This document shows, in pieces, positions 36,329 through 44,072 of a stretch of DNA of 64,000 nt. Below the pieces are notes generated by a model. The model saw nothing but the letters and a program-made list of their open reading frames with translations, ran no database searches and was not told the DNA's origin. Each line of letters opens with the position of its first letter. Positions within the stretch are counted from its first letter, which is position 1. This DNA is from Paraburkholderia sp041321145. Its GTDB lineage: Bacteria > Pseudomonadota > Gammaproteobacteria > Burkholderiales > Burkholderiaceae. Location of the stretch: positions 124,001 to 188,000 of the forward strand of contig NZ_JBGGWA010000007.1 of the NCBI RefSeq assembly GCF_041321145.1, written 5' to 3'. Made by a program: the position numbers and the translations under genes.

Positions 36329-37414
36329 TCACATTTTCACGTCAATGCGCCCATAAACCCCGTCTGCTTCCTCATTAGGCCCCGCAGCGAAAAACAGCGT
36401 GTTGGTCGGCTGATTATCGAGTCCGTTGCCGAACGCGATACCCCAAAGCCCGTGTTGCACGAACGTGGTTCCGTCCGACAGACTGACGGCACCGAGGGAT
36501 TTGCCGCTTGCCGGATCGAAAGCGTTGATCGTGCCGTCGCCGAAATTGCCGATCAGCACGTCACCGCTGAACCTGCCGAAATTGCCTGGCGCCTGGGCGA
36601 CGCCCCACGGTGCATTCAGCGGACCGGCCGACGCGAAGTGCTGCAACAGATTGCCGGCCGTATCGAATACGTCGACGAAGCCCAGACCCGGGCCGTCGAG
36701 GTTGTCGTGCGCGGCAGCGTTCTGTTTGGCGTAGGTGACGAAGAGCTTCGTGCCGATCGCCTGGATGCCGAACGGCGCAAAGCCTGCGGGCAGTGAAGTG
36801 TCCTGAAACTTGCCGGGCATCGCGATCTTCGCGAAGTTCTTGTCGAACACATCGATCTTGTTGTTGTGAAAGTCGGTTGCATAGAGGAAATTCGCCGTGC
36901 CGTTGCTGGCGAGCGCGAGACCCTTGTAGACCGCGCCGCCGCTGCCGTCGTCGAACATGACGATCGCGGCCGTGGGAGCGACCGCCGGCGCCCATGCGGT
37001 GATCGTGCCACCTTCGCCGGAAAAGATAAATGCACCCGCGCCGGACTTGCCGCCCTGGGTGACGGTGAAATCCGTGGTGCCGTTGAACACGATGCCGGTG
37101 GGATTCGCGGGTCCGCTGATTCCATTCGGAATGCTGACGACAAGGGATTGCGGCACGCCGTTGCCGTCATAGAGCGTCGCGACCGATGTTCCATTGTCGG
37201 CGACCCAGACGAAGCCCTTTGGATTGAACGCGATACCCCACGCGTTTTTCAGATTCGCGTCGGTGTGCGGCGCAGGGACCGCACCATCGGAAACCAGCGC
37301 GGTCGTGGTGAACGGCGGCGAGCTGATCGACCCCGAACCTCCTCCGCACGCGACGAGACCCGTCAACGCCACGCCGCCCACGACGACGCTCAATACCTTA
37401 AGCACAGACTTCAT
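36329..37414 (-). CDS. TIGR03118-type beta-propeller lipoprotein
   Basis: 361 residues. The N-terminal signal VVGGVALTGLVAC has a lipobox (LVAC), so it is probably a lipoprotein. Repeats such as NAWGIAFNPKGFVWVADNG, and later APWGVAQAPGNFGRFSGDVL and GLWGIAFGNG, are blades of an NHL-like propeller. The pattern and length fit family TIGR03118, of unknown function. Gly/Ser-rich linker follows the lipid cysteine. It is transcribed away from the metallophosphoesterase gene. Confidence 0.8.
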   Translation of the reverse strand: MKSVLKVLSVVVGGVALTGLVACGGGSGSISSPPFTTTALVSDGAVPAPHTDANLKNAWGIAFNPKGFVWVADNGTSVATLYDGNGVPQSLVVSIPNGISGPANPTGIVFNGTTDFTVTQGGKSGAGAFIFSGEGGTITAWAPAVAPTAAIVMFDDGSGGAVYKGLALASNGTANFLYATDFHNNKIDVFDKNFAKIAMPGKFQDTSLPAGFAPFGIQAIGTKLFVTYAKQNAAAHDNLDGPGLGFVDVFDTAGNLLQHFASAGPLNAPWGVAQAPGNFGRFSGDVLIGNFGDGTINAFDPASGKSLGAVSLSDGTTFVQHGLWGIAFGNGLDNQPTNTLFFAAGPNEEADGVYGRIDVKM

Positions 37415-37764
37415 GACCGCACCTCTCTCATGACCGATGGTCGTTGCGGTTATTGAACGTGCGGTGTCGAGCGTTTATTCCTTTGCCGGTGAACAAAATT
37501 TGATCTGAAGCGCTCGCGCTGGCGCGATCGTTTGAGAACGCGCGAGGCGCTATCAGATCGTCCCGAACAGTGCCCGAGGACGCTCCTTGAGCGTGCCCGT
37601 CAACAGCCGCAGCGCATCCTCACGCGAGGTGGACCGCGGCATATCGAACGGATTTCTGTTCCTGGAATAAAACCGGCGGCACGACAGTCTTCCTGATGAA
37701 CCGACTCGTGAGGCCCGCCGGATGATCCCGCGGTTTGCCTGCGAATCCTTATCGCGAGGTCAAC
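37415..37764. other. Intergenic region with a long imperfect hairpin and a possible tiny ORF
   Basis: An 18-bp stem with two single-base bulges is formed by 37502-37519 (GATCTGAAGCGCTCGCGC) and 37540-37559, with a 20-nt loop. On the minus strand it is followed by AAATTTTG. A 29-codon minus-strand open frame at 37553-37642 has strong third-position GC and ends inside the hairpin, but no good RBS. Promoters for the two flanking divergent genes must also be here. Confidence 0.5.
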
Positions 37765-38721
37765 ATGTCGTCACATCATTCATTCGATCCTGCATTCGAC
37801 CCATCACGTCGTGGCGCGCTGAAATGTCTCGCTTTCGGTGGCGTAGGCACAGTGTTCGTTCTTGCCGGCGGCATACTCACGCCCGTGGAATTGGCCCTCG
37901 CGGCAGACGCGAAATCATCCTCGGTGACCAGGGGAGTACCGCTTTTCCTGCAGATCAGCGACTCGCATATCGGCTTCAATAAGGAGGCGAACCCGGACGT
38001 CGCAGGCACCCTCATGCAGACGATCGACTATGTCAATGCCATGCCCGTCAAGCCCGCGCTGACCATCCATACGGGCGACATCACGCATCTTTCCAAGCCG
38101 GCAGAGTTCGATCTCGCGGCGCAGTTGATGTCGAGGCTGAATATCACGGAGCTCCATACCGTGCCGGGCGAACACGACGTCACGGACGGCTCAGGGACCG
38201 AGTACTTCAGCCGCTTCGGCCAGGCCTCGGAGAATAAAGGCTATTACAGCTTCGATCACAACGGCGTGCACTTCATCGCGCTCGTCAATGTGATGCATTT
38301 CAAGCCGAACGGTTTGGGCAACCTGGGCGACGATCAACTGGCCTGGCTTGAACACGACCTGAAGAGCCGTTCCTCCAGCACGCCGATCGTCGTATTCGCG
38401 CATATGCCGATGTGGACGATCTACGAGCCTTGGGGGTGGGGCACCGGCGATGCCGGACAGGCAATGAATTATCTGAAGCGTTTCGGCTCGGTGACGGTGC
38501 TGAACGGCCATATTCATCAGATCGTGTCGAAGGTCGAAGGCAATATCACCTTCCATACCGCACGCTCAACGGCCTATCCGCAGCCGAGCGCCGGCCAGGG
38601 CCCCGGCCCCGGTCCGCTTACGGTAGCGAGCGATCAGCTACCCAGGATGCTCGGGGTGACCAGCATCAAGATCGTACGTCATCCGCTCAAGGCGACGCTT
38701 GCCGATACGACACTCGTTTGA
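37765..38721 (+). CDS. Tat-exported metallophosphoesterase
   Basis: 318 residues. The N-terminus has a twin-arginine signal (SRRGALKCLAFGG, then a hydrophobic run ending ALAADA), so it is exported folded. The metal-binding motifs follow in order: ISDSHIG, HTGDITH, PGEHD (GNHD variant with Glu for Asn), VVFAHMPMW and NGHIHQ. The Asn-to-Glu change in the third motif is unusual and may alter the active site. The start is the ATG preceded by GCGAGG. A cupredoxin gene follows by 33 bp. Confidence 0.85.
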   Translation: MSSHHSFDPAFDPSRRGALKCLAFGGVGTVFVLAGGILTPVELALAADAKSSSVTRGVPLFLQISDSHIGFNKEANPDVAGTLMQTIDYVNAMPVKPALTIHTGDITHLSKPAEFDLAAQLMSRLNITELHTVPGEHDVTDGSGTEYFSRFGQASENKGYYSFDHNGVHFIALVNVMHFKPNGLGNLGDDQLAWLEHDLKSRSSSTPIVVFAHMPMWTIYEPWGWGTGDAGQAMNYLKRFGSVTVLNGHIHQIVSKVEGNITFHTARSTAYPQPSAGQGPGPGPLTVASDQLPRMLGVTSIKIVRHPLKATLADTTLV

Positions 38722-38754
38722 TTTCGGATTTTTTTTGCTCTCAGGAGATCAGTT

Positions 38755-39099
38755 ATGCAAACGAATGCAATTCGTCAGACTTTATGTGTGCTGCTCGCGA
38801 ATTCAGCGCTCATTGTGGCATCGGCCAGTCCGTTGGTTGCGCAAGCGGAAACGCCTAACACCGTGGTGATAAAAAATTTCATGTTCTCACCCATGGCGCT
38901 GACGATCAAAGCCGGCTCGACGGTGACGTGGAGAAATCTCGACGGCGAACCGCATACGGTCGTGAATGATGCGGGCATGTTTCGCTCCGCCGCGCTCGAT
39001 CAGAACGATACGTACCAGTTCAAGTTCGATAAGCCGGGTGTCTACAAGGTGTTCTGCGGCATCCATCCGAATATGAGGGAGACGATCACGGTGCAATAG
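38755..39099 (+). CDS. Cupredoxin (plastocyanin/amicyanin-like)
   Basis: 114 residues with a Sec signal peptide ending near PLVAQA-ETPN, giving a mature domain of about 87 residues. Type-1 copper ligands are visible: His in GEPHTVVND, then Cys, His and Met in VFCGIHPNMRE. It would carry electrons or hold copper in the periplasm. AGGAGATCAGTT is an RBS. It is co-transcribed with the Tat-exported metallophosphoesterase, a pairing I have seen in other proteobacteria, but its partner enzyme is not in this window. Confidence 0.92.
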   Translation: MQTNAIRQTLCVLLANSALIVASASPLVAQAETPNTVVIKNFMFSPMALTIKAGSTVTWRNLDGEPHTVVNDAGMFRSAALDQNDTYQFKFDKPGVYKVFCGIHPNMRETITVQ

Positions 39100-39466
39100 G
39101 TGCGGAATCGGGCGGGGCGCGCTACGCCCCTGAACGGTGCGCAGAACACGCAGTGCGGCTTAACCGGAAGGCGCATAGCAGCGGGTTCTGCGCGGGCGTG
39201 TTTGTTGCATACCAGATAGCGCCCGGCGCGATGCTCGCATCGCCACCCCGGGCCCAGCGTGCAGACTCAGCCTGTGGGGTTTCGCGGCACTGCCTGTTGC
39301 TACACGCGGCGTTGAATCTTTTACCTGTTTCTCCGATGTGCAGCGAACTCGCAAAGCTGGCGTTTAAAGCGCAGCATTGTCATAGTGTCTCTACCCGCGA
39401 GTGACTACATTCTTCTAACAATTCCAGATTGACCCGCGCGAAATCGTGTGAACAAAGTCTGCCGAC
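39100..39466. other. Intergenic region, nothing recognised
   Basis: Short open frames on both strands have no RBS or family resemblance. The right part is AT-richer and probably holds the promoter of the next gene pair. Confidence 0.4.
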
Positions 39467-40282
39467 ATGTCAGACGTAAGGATTCCGGAGCGTATTGCGA
39501 TGTTCGACGATACCGAGTTGCCAAAATCTGTTGTAGATGGTCCAGATGCCGGTTTCGATGCTGGCTCCCCGCCGTCGGCTACGCCACCGCCTGTGCGATT
39601 CGGACGTCTTGCACTCTGTGTCGCGGCCGCAAGCGCGCTGACTTTGGGCGTGGTGGGCACCATCGCGTACGGCGTCTGGTTCAATCACGATCAGCAAGCG
39701 TATGCCGCGGCTATGACCGGGGCGCGGCAAGCGCTCGGAACGGCTGCATCGGGAGCGGTAGGGCCGGTGTCGGCGAAATCGACTACAGCGCCGAGACCGG
39801 CAACCCGGGTGGCAGCGCCCCGATCGGGAGTAGTTGCCGCCACGGGGGCGACGGGAACGCAAGCAACAGCACGTACACCGGTGACAACAGGAGCGCAATC
39901 GGTAGCAGCCGTACCGGCATCCTCGTCAACACGTGAAGATGAGGAAGGCGGAAAACAGGCCTCCTGGTCCGGCCCGGTCATGCGACCCGCGACGCCCGTG
40001 TCTCGTCAAAGCAACGTCGCCGACGCAACGCCCGCAGCGTCCGAGTCTTCTGTCTCTCCCGGTCGCCGTGCGGCGACCCCCTCCAATGCTTCTGCGCAGC
40101 AGTTGGCAACCGGGCGCCCGGGCCGGGATGCGCATCTCGCGCAACAGGATCGCCGGCCTTCTTCAGCGGTAAATCCCAAGCACAAGGGCAATCTCTTCGC
40201 GCGGGTGAGTTCGTTCTTTCGTCGCGTAAGCTATCGGCAGCATGGCCACGGAAACCGGCAGGACATCTACTCCCACCCCTGA
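39467..40282 (+). CDS. Single-pass membrane protein with Ala/Thr/Ser-rich tail, function unknown
   Basis: 271 residues. Residues about 46-68 (RLALCVAAASALTLGVVGTI) form one membrane segment; the first ~40 residues are acidic and cytoplasmic, the remaining ~200 are low-complexity and probably periplasmic. The end contains a short basic segment, LFARVSSFFRRVSYRQHGHG. An internal ATG 11 codons downstream, with GGAG nearby, is an alternative start. Its last 41 bp overlap the diguanylate cyclase start, so translation is probably coupled and the two may work together. Confidence 0.6.
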   Translation: MSDVRIPERIAMFDDTELPKSVVDGPDAGFDAGSPPSATPPPVRFGRLALCVAAASALTLGVVGTIAYGVWFNHDQQAYAAAMTGARQALGTAASGAVGPVSAKSTTAPRPATRVAAPRSGVVAATGATGTQATARTPVTTGAQSVAAVPASSSTREDEEGGKQASWSGPVMRPATPVSRQSNVADATPAASESSVSPGRRAATPSNASAQQLATGRPGRDAHLAQQDRRPSSAVNPKHKGNLFARVSSFFRRVSYRQHGHGNRQDIYSHP

Positions 40283-41414
40283 GCGGCTTCGCATCGGGCG
40301 CGCCATTCCCGGGCGCGACCTCGCGATCCGCTTCAGGCCTGGGCCGGCTACGATCGCTGCGGCCTCGATGCTTTGTCTGTTGATTGGTCTTCTGTATCTT
40401 GCCCTGCAAATCAGGACGATCTTCTCCGACCAGTTGAAGCAGGAATATGCGGGGCTTGTTCTTGACGCGGTTGAACGGGCTGAAAGCGCCCGCAGTCTGG
40501 TCGGCGTTTGGCAGCAACTGCCCGACGCTACCGAAGCCCGCGCAGTTGGGTATCGGCAAGCGCGAACCGAACTCGCCTATCGCCTCACTTCACTTGCTGC
40601 GCTGGTGAATGCGAGTCCGTCCGCGGTGCCGCTTCTGCCTCCCTCCGCGCTCACACCTAAGGCCGATCTGCGCGATACGGATGCCTTGCTCCGCACGGTG
40701 TCGGCCTATTGGCGAGCGCAGCGCGACGCCGACAGCGCCGACGTACACGTGCGGATTACTCACGTCGCGCGCACGTTGATCGCACTGGCAGCGCTACTAT
40801 TCTGCATGCTGATCACCGCGCTGGGGATGTATGCCAGGCGGCATCGGCTGCTGGCAGGTCAGTCGCATGAATTCGAGCACGCGGCACTGCACGACCCGAT
40901 GACCGGCTTGCCGAACCGGCGCAAGCTTTTTGCCACGCTGGAAGAGGTCGCGACTCAGCCATCCATCGGCTCGATACCGCACAAAATCGCCGTGCTATAT
41001 GTCGATCTGGACGGATTCAAGCAGGTCAACGATTCGCTCGGTCACCGCGTCGGCGATGAATTTCTGATTGCGGTATCGCGGCGCTTTCGTGAGTCGGTGC
41101 GTAAAGTCGATGTCGTCGCCCGGATCGGCGGCGACGAATTCGCGGTACTCGTTCGGGAATATTCGACAGATGCCGAGCTGGCCGAAATTGCCCGGCGACT
41201 CATCGCCTGTGTGGTTCAGACAGACGAGCAGTTGGGGATCGGACTGGTGCGCGCCAGCATCGGCATTGCCAGTTTTCCTGATCTCGTCGACGATTATCAT
41301 CGCCTCGTGGCCGCGGCCGATGAAGCGATGTACCGGGTAAAGCGCAGCGGCAAGAACAGTTACGCGTTCGCGGACCGGGCAAACCGGCCGTCGGGCTTAC
41401 CGTCAAGCTTATGA
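40242..41414 (+). CDS. Membrane diguanylate cyclase (GGDEF)
   Basis: 390 residues. Two transmembrane helices (MLCLLIGLLYLALQI near residue 45 and TLIALAALLFCMLITALGMY near 177) enclose a periplasmic region of about 120 residues. The GGDEF domain starts at HDPMTGLPNRRKLF, with an intact RIGGDEFAVLV active site. The inhibitory site RxxD is present as RKVD five residues before GGDEF, so product inhibition is expected. It makes cyclic di-GMP, probably in response to a periplasmic signal or the overlapping upstream membrane protein. Confidence 0.92.
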   Translation: MATETGRTSTPTPERLRIGRAIPGRDLAIRFRPGPATIAAASMLCLLIGLLYLALQIRTIFSDQLKQEYAGLVLDAVERAESARSLVGVWQQLPDATEARAVGYRQARTELAYRLTSLAALVNASPSAVPLLPPSALTPKADLRDTDALLRTVSAYWRAQRDADSADVHVRITHVARTLIALAALLFCMLITALGMYARRHRLLAGQSHEFEHAALHDPMTGLPNRRKLFATLEEVATQPSIGSIPHKIAVLYVDLDGFKQVNDSLGHRVGDEFLIAVSRRFRESVRKVDVVARIGGDEFAVLVREYSTDAELAEIARRLIACVVQTDEQLGIGLVRASIGIASFPDLVDDYHRLVAAADEAMYRVKRSGKNSYAFADRANRPSGLPSSL

Positions 41415-41615
41415 GGCCGGCGTCTGTTGCTGTTCTTGCGTCTCTGATTTCAGCTTCGTCTTGCGGCGCGAGCTGTCATTGATGACCTGATGGCGGCGGT
41501 GGTCAGTCATGTTTTTCCACTCGCGAATTTCGTCGCGAGTGCGCAGGCATCCGATACAGAAGCCCGTTTTACCGTCGATTTTGCAAATGTCGACGCAGGG
41601 CGATTGAATTGCCAT
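41409..41615 (-). CDS. DUF1289-family small protein
   Basis: 68 residues with the family core SPCVDICKIDGKTGFCIGC and RTRDEIREWKNM. The four cysteines suggest a bound metal or a small redox fold. A basic, Gln-rich tail follows. Its stop codon overlaps the stop of the diguanylate cyclase gene tail by 6 bp on the opposite strand. It lies 2 bp after dmeF and is in the same operon. Confidence 0.88.
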   Translation of the reverse strand: MAIQSPCVDICKIDGKTGFCIGCLRTRDEIREWKNMTDHRRHQVINDSSRRKTKLKSETQEQQQTPAS

Positions 41616-41617
41616 AT

Positions 41618-42664
41618 TCAGACCATGACTTCCATCGGGTTGACTTCGACTGTGACGTGCGACAGGCCGTTGAAACGTTGAAGCAGGGCGTGATAGAAAC
41701 GCGAATCACGGCGCGCTTCGGGGGTCGCGACGGATATGACCGCGCTCATATGCCCGGGCCCGACGCGCCAGACGTGCAGGTCGAGCACCTTATCGCCGGA
41801 ATCTTCGATCGCGTGACGCACGTTCTCGGTCATGCGCTGGTCGGGGCTCATATCGAGCAGGATTGCGCCCGTGTCGCGCATCAGTCCATATGACCAGTTT
41901 GCAATCACCGTCGCGCCGATGATGCCGGCGAGCGGATCCATCCAGAGCCAGCCGAATTCACGCGCGAGAACGAGACCGATAATGGCCAGCACCGACACCG
42001 CGGCATCCGCGATGACGTGAATATAGGCCGACCGGATATTGTGGTCGCGGTGGGCCGCGGTATCGGCATCGTGGTGGGCTGCGTGAGCATGATTGTCGTG
42101 CGCATGCTCCTCGTGAGCGTGTTCCTCATGGTCATGATCGTGAGCGTGATCGTTGTGAGCATGGCCGTGACCGTGACCATGCCCATGGCTGTGTCCGTGA
42201 TGATCGCCACGCAGAAGCCACACGCTCGCCAGATTCACCAGCAGGCCGACCACGGCAATCGGAATCGCTTCACCGAAATGAATGGGTACCGGCGAAAGAA
42301 AGCGTGACACGGCTTCGTAACCGATCAACAAGGCAATCATCGCGAGCGCAATGGCACTCGTGAACCCCGCGAGGTCGCCCAGTTTGCCCGTGCCGAAAAC
42401 GAAGCGTGAATCGCTCGCATGCTTGCGCGCGTATGTATAAGCGAGCGCCGCGATCAGCATTGCGCCGGCATGGGTGGACATGTGCAGACCGTCGGCGACG
42501 AGCGCGAGCGAGCCGAACAGGCTGCCGCCGACGATTTCGGCAACCATCATCGCAGCACACAGCCCGATCACCGCCCATGTTCTGCGCTCGTTTTTTTCAT
42601 GGGCCACGCCCAGAAAAATATGGTCGTGTCCCGCGCCGAACGCAGCGTTTTTGAAGTCACTCAT
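41618..42664 (-). CDS. dmeF: CDF-family Ni/Co (or Zn) exporter, DmeF type
   Basis: 348-residue cation diffusion facilitator in the inner membrane. The six-helix core carries HMSTHAGAML near residue 61 (an HxxxH-type site instead of the common HxxxD) and HVIADAAVSVLAI near 216. The loop at residues 155-208 contains 23 histidines and 11 acidic residues. A C-terminal cytoplasmic domain follows. The adjoining DmeR/RcnR-type repressor with the Ni/Co ligand set points to nickel or cobalt. The ATG at 42664 has CGGAGC upstream; an upstream extension of 32 codons overlaps the repressor gene. Confidence 0.88.
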   Translation of the reverse strand: MSDFKNAAFGAGHDHIFLGVAHEKNERRTWAVIGLCAAMMVAEIVGGSLFGSLALVADGLHMSTHAGAMLIAALAYTYARKHASDSRFVFGTGKLGDLAGFTSAIALAMIALLIGYEAVSRFLSPVPIHFGEAIPIAVVGLLVNLASVWLLRGDHHGHSHGHGHGHGHAHNDHAHDHDHEEHAHEEHAHDNHAHAAHHDADTAAHRDHNIRSAYIHVIADAAVSVLAIIGLVLAREFGWLWMDPLAGIIGATVIANWSYGLMRDTGAILLDMSPDQRMTENVRHAIEDSGDKVLDLHVWRVGPGHMSAVISVATPEARRDSRFYHALLQRFNGLSHVTVEVNPMEVMV

Positions 42665-42677
42665 TGCCTGCTCCGGT

Positions 42678-42953
42678 TTACTTGAAATAACTGTGAACGA
42701 CTTCGATGAGTTGTTCAGTGGCACTGCCGGCATGTTCCTCACCGGTATCCGCATCCACAAGATGATTTCGGATATGGTCCTCGAGCACGACGGCCAGTAG
42801 ACCGTTCATCGCGCCGCGGCAGCTGGTGATCTGCTGGAGTACATCGGCGCAGCCGCGCTCGTCTTCGAGCGCGCGTTCTATGGCCTCGACCTGCCCCTTG
42901 ATGCGGCGGACGCGGTTGAGAAGCTTCTGTTTTTCCCGAATCGTGTGACCCAT
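42678..42953 (-). CDS. dmeR: Ni/Co-responsive repressor, DmeR/RcnR type (CsoR family)
   Basis: 91-residue all-helical repressor. It carries H3, C35, H60 and H64, the same four positions as the nickel/cobalt ligands of E. coli RcnR, which separates it from CsoR (copper) and FrmR (formaldehyde). Metal binding should release it from the promoter. It is 13 bp upstream of dmeF in one operon, and a palindrome of the RcnR/DmeR type lies ahead of its RBS (TAGGAGCG). Confidence 0.9.
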   Translation of the reverse strand: MGHTIREKQKLLNRVRRIKGQVEAIERALEDERGCADVLQQITSCRGAMNGLLAVVLEDHIRNHLVDADTGEEHAGSATEQLIEVVHSYFK

Positions 42954-42967
42954 GAATGCGCTCCTAG

Positions 42968-42984
42968 ATACCCTAGGGGAGTAT
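42968..42984. promoter_or_regulatory. DmeR operator candidate (ATAC-N9-GTAT with central C/G tract)
   Basis: ATACCCTAGGGGAGTAT is an inverted repeat with ATAC/GTAT arms around a C/G-rich centre, the known design of RcnR and DmeR operators. It lies 15 bp upstream of the dmeR start, just ahead of the RBS, where bound repressor would block transcription. It is about 160 bp from the divergent phytochelatin-synthase gene and might affect that promoter too. Confidence 0.65.
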
Positions 42985-43142
42985 ATCTCATTTGGCAAAC
43001 GGTCAGCGGTCACTCGCCTGGACTTGCCCGCACTTTCACATGGCGATTTGTTTCGTGTTAAAAATTCGAGGCTTGCCGATATGGAAGTAAATGTGCCGGC
43101 AGGGCCGCAGTTGTTCCAAATTCATTCGCAGCGGAAGGGTTA

Positions 43143-43994
43143 ATGTCCAGATATTCATTGATGCGCGCCGTGAGGCGCACAAGCTGGCCTGAGTGGATCG
43201 TTGCCGTCCTGACGGCATCACTTGTAGCCTGTGCGCCGCTGCTGCCGGCCGCGAATCAAGCCGCAAATCAATCAGCGAATCAAGTTGCGGATCAACCCCC
43301 GCATCAAACAGGAGCGGCGAGGAGGGCGCGCCCAGCCGACGGACCGCTGCCCGTTCCTCCGAATCTTGTCGCGCTGACTCAGCCGGCTGGCCAAAAGCGG
43401 CTGCTGGGGTCCGCCTACAATCAGTCTTATTGGCCGCTCTCCGAATACTTCGAAACGCAGCGCAACGAAGCGTACTGTTCGGTCGCGACCTCGGTGATGG
43501 CGCTCAATGCATTGGGCATCCGCCGGCCCGAATCCACGCAGTACCCGGATTTCCCGTACTTCTCGCAAGAGGATTTTTTTCGCGGCGTCGATCCGCAGGT
43601 GGCCAACGCGGCGCAGGTATCGAGGGAGGGCATGACACTCGACCAGCTCAGCGCGACCTTGAGCGCATTTCCGATCGACGTGAGGAAATTCCACGCGGCA
43701 GATCTGACGCTCGGTCAGTTTCGCGATCTGATCCGCGACACCACGGGCCACAGCGATCGCTTCGTGCTATTGAACTTCAGGCGTGTGGAAATAGGTGAAG
43801 CGGGTGGTGGGCACTGGTCGCCGCTCGCTGCCTACGACGCCGCGAGCGATAGCGCGCTTCTTCTTGATGTCGCGCGCTACAAGTATCCGGCTGTCTGGGT
43901 GCCGGTCACGCAACTGTACGCGGGGGCGCAAGCGGTCGATGACGTAAGCCGGCTATCACGGGGACTCGTGATCGTTGGCAAGCGGGCGAACTGA
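43143..43994 (+). CDS. Phytochelatin-synthase-family lipoprotein
   Basis: 283 residues. A signal with lipobox SLVAC puts Cys30 at the membrane, so this is probably a periplasmic lipoprotein. After a short linker with ANQ repeats comes a papain-like domain. The catalytic triad is C112 (EAYCSVAT), H224 (GGGHWSPLAAYD) and D242 (LLLDVARYKYP); the spacing of 112 and 18 residues is close to that of the cyanobacterial enzyme. Bacterial members mostly cut glycine from glutathione rather than polymerise it. The divergent DmeRF genes suggest a metal-linked role. RBS GCGGAAGGGTTA. Confidence 0.88.
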   Translation: MSRYSLMRAVRRTSWPEWIVAVLTASLVACAPLLPAANQAANQSANQVADQPPHQTGAARRARPADGPLPVPPNLVALTQPAGQKRLLGSAYNQSYWPLSEYFETQRNEAYCSVATSVMALNALGIRRPESTQYPDFPYFSQEDFFRGVDPQVANAAQVSREGMTLDQLSATLSAFPIDVRKFHAADLTLGQFRDLIRDTTGHSDRFVLLNFRRVEIGEAGGGHWSPLAAYDAASDSALLLDVARYKYPAVWVPVTQLYAGAQAVDDVSRLSRGLVIVGKRAN

Positions 43995-44072
43995 TGCGTT
44001 CAGCACGTGTGACTAGCAGCAGGCGCATTCGGGGCGCAACCACGCGCGGCTTGTCGCCGCGAGGCGCGAGCG

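Noticed and set aside
42038..42202. Tandem-repeat or CRISPR-like look of the histidine-rich DNA
   Set aside because: The repetition is explained by His codons in the DmeF loop; there are no regular repeats and spacers.
43255..43300. Short repeat encoding ANQ units
   Set aside because: Only about four 12-base units within the phytochelatin-synthase linker; too short to treat as a separate repeat element.
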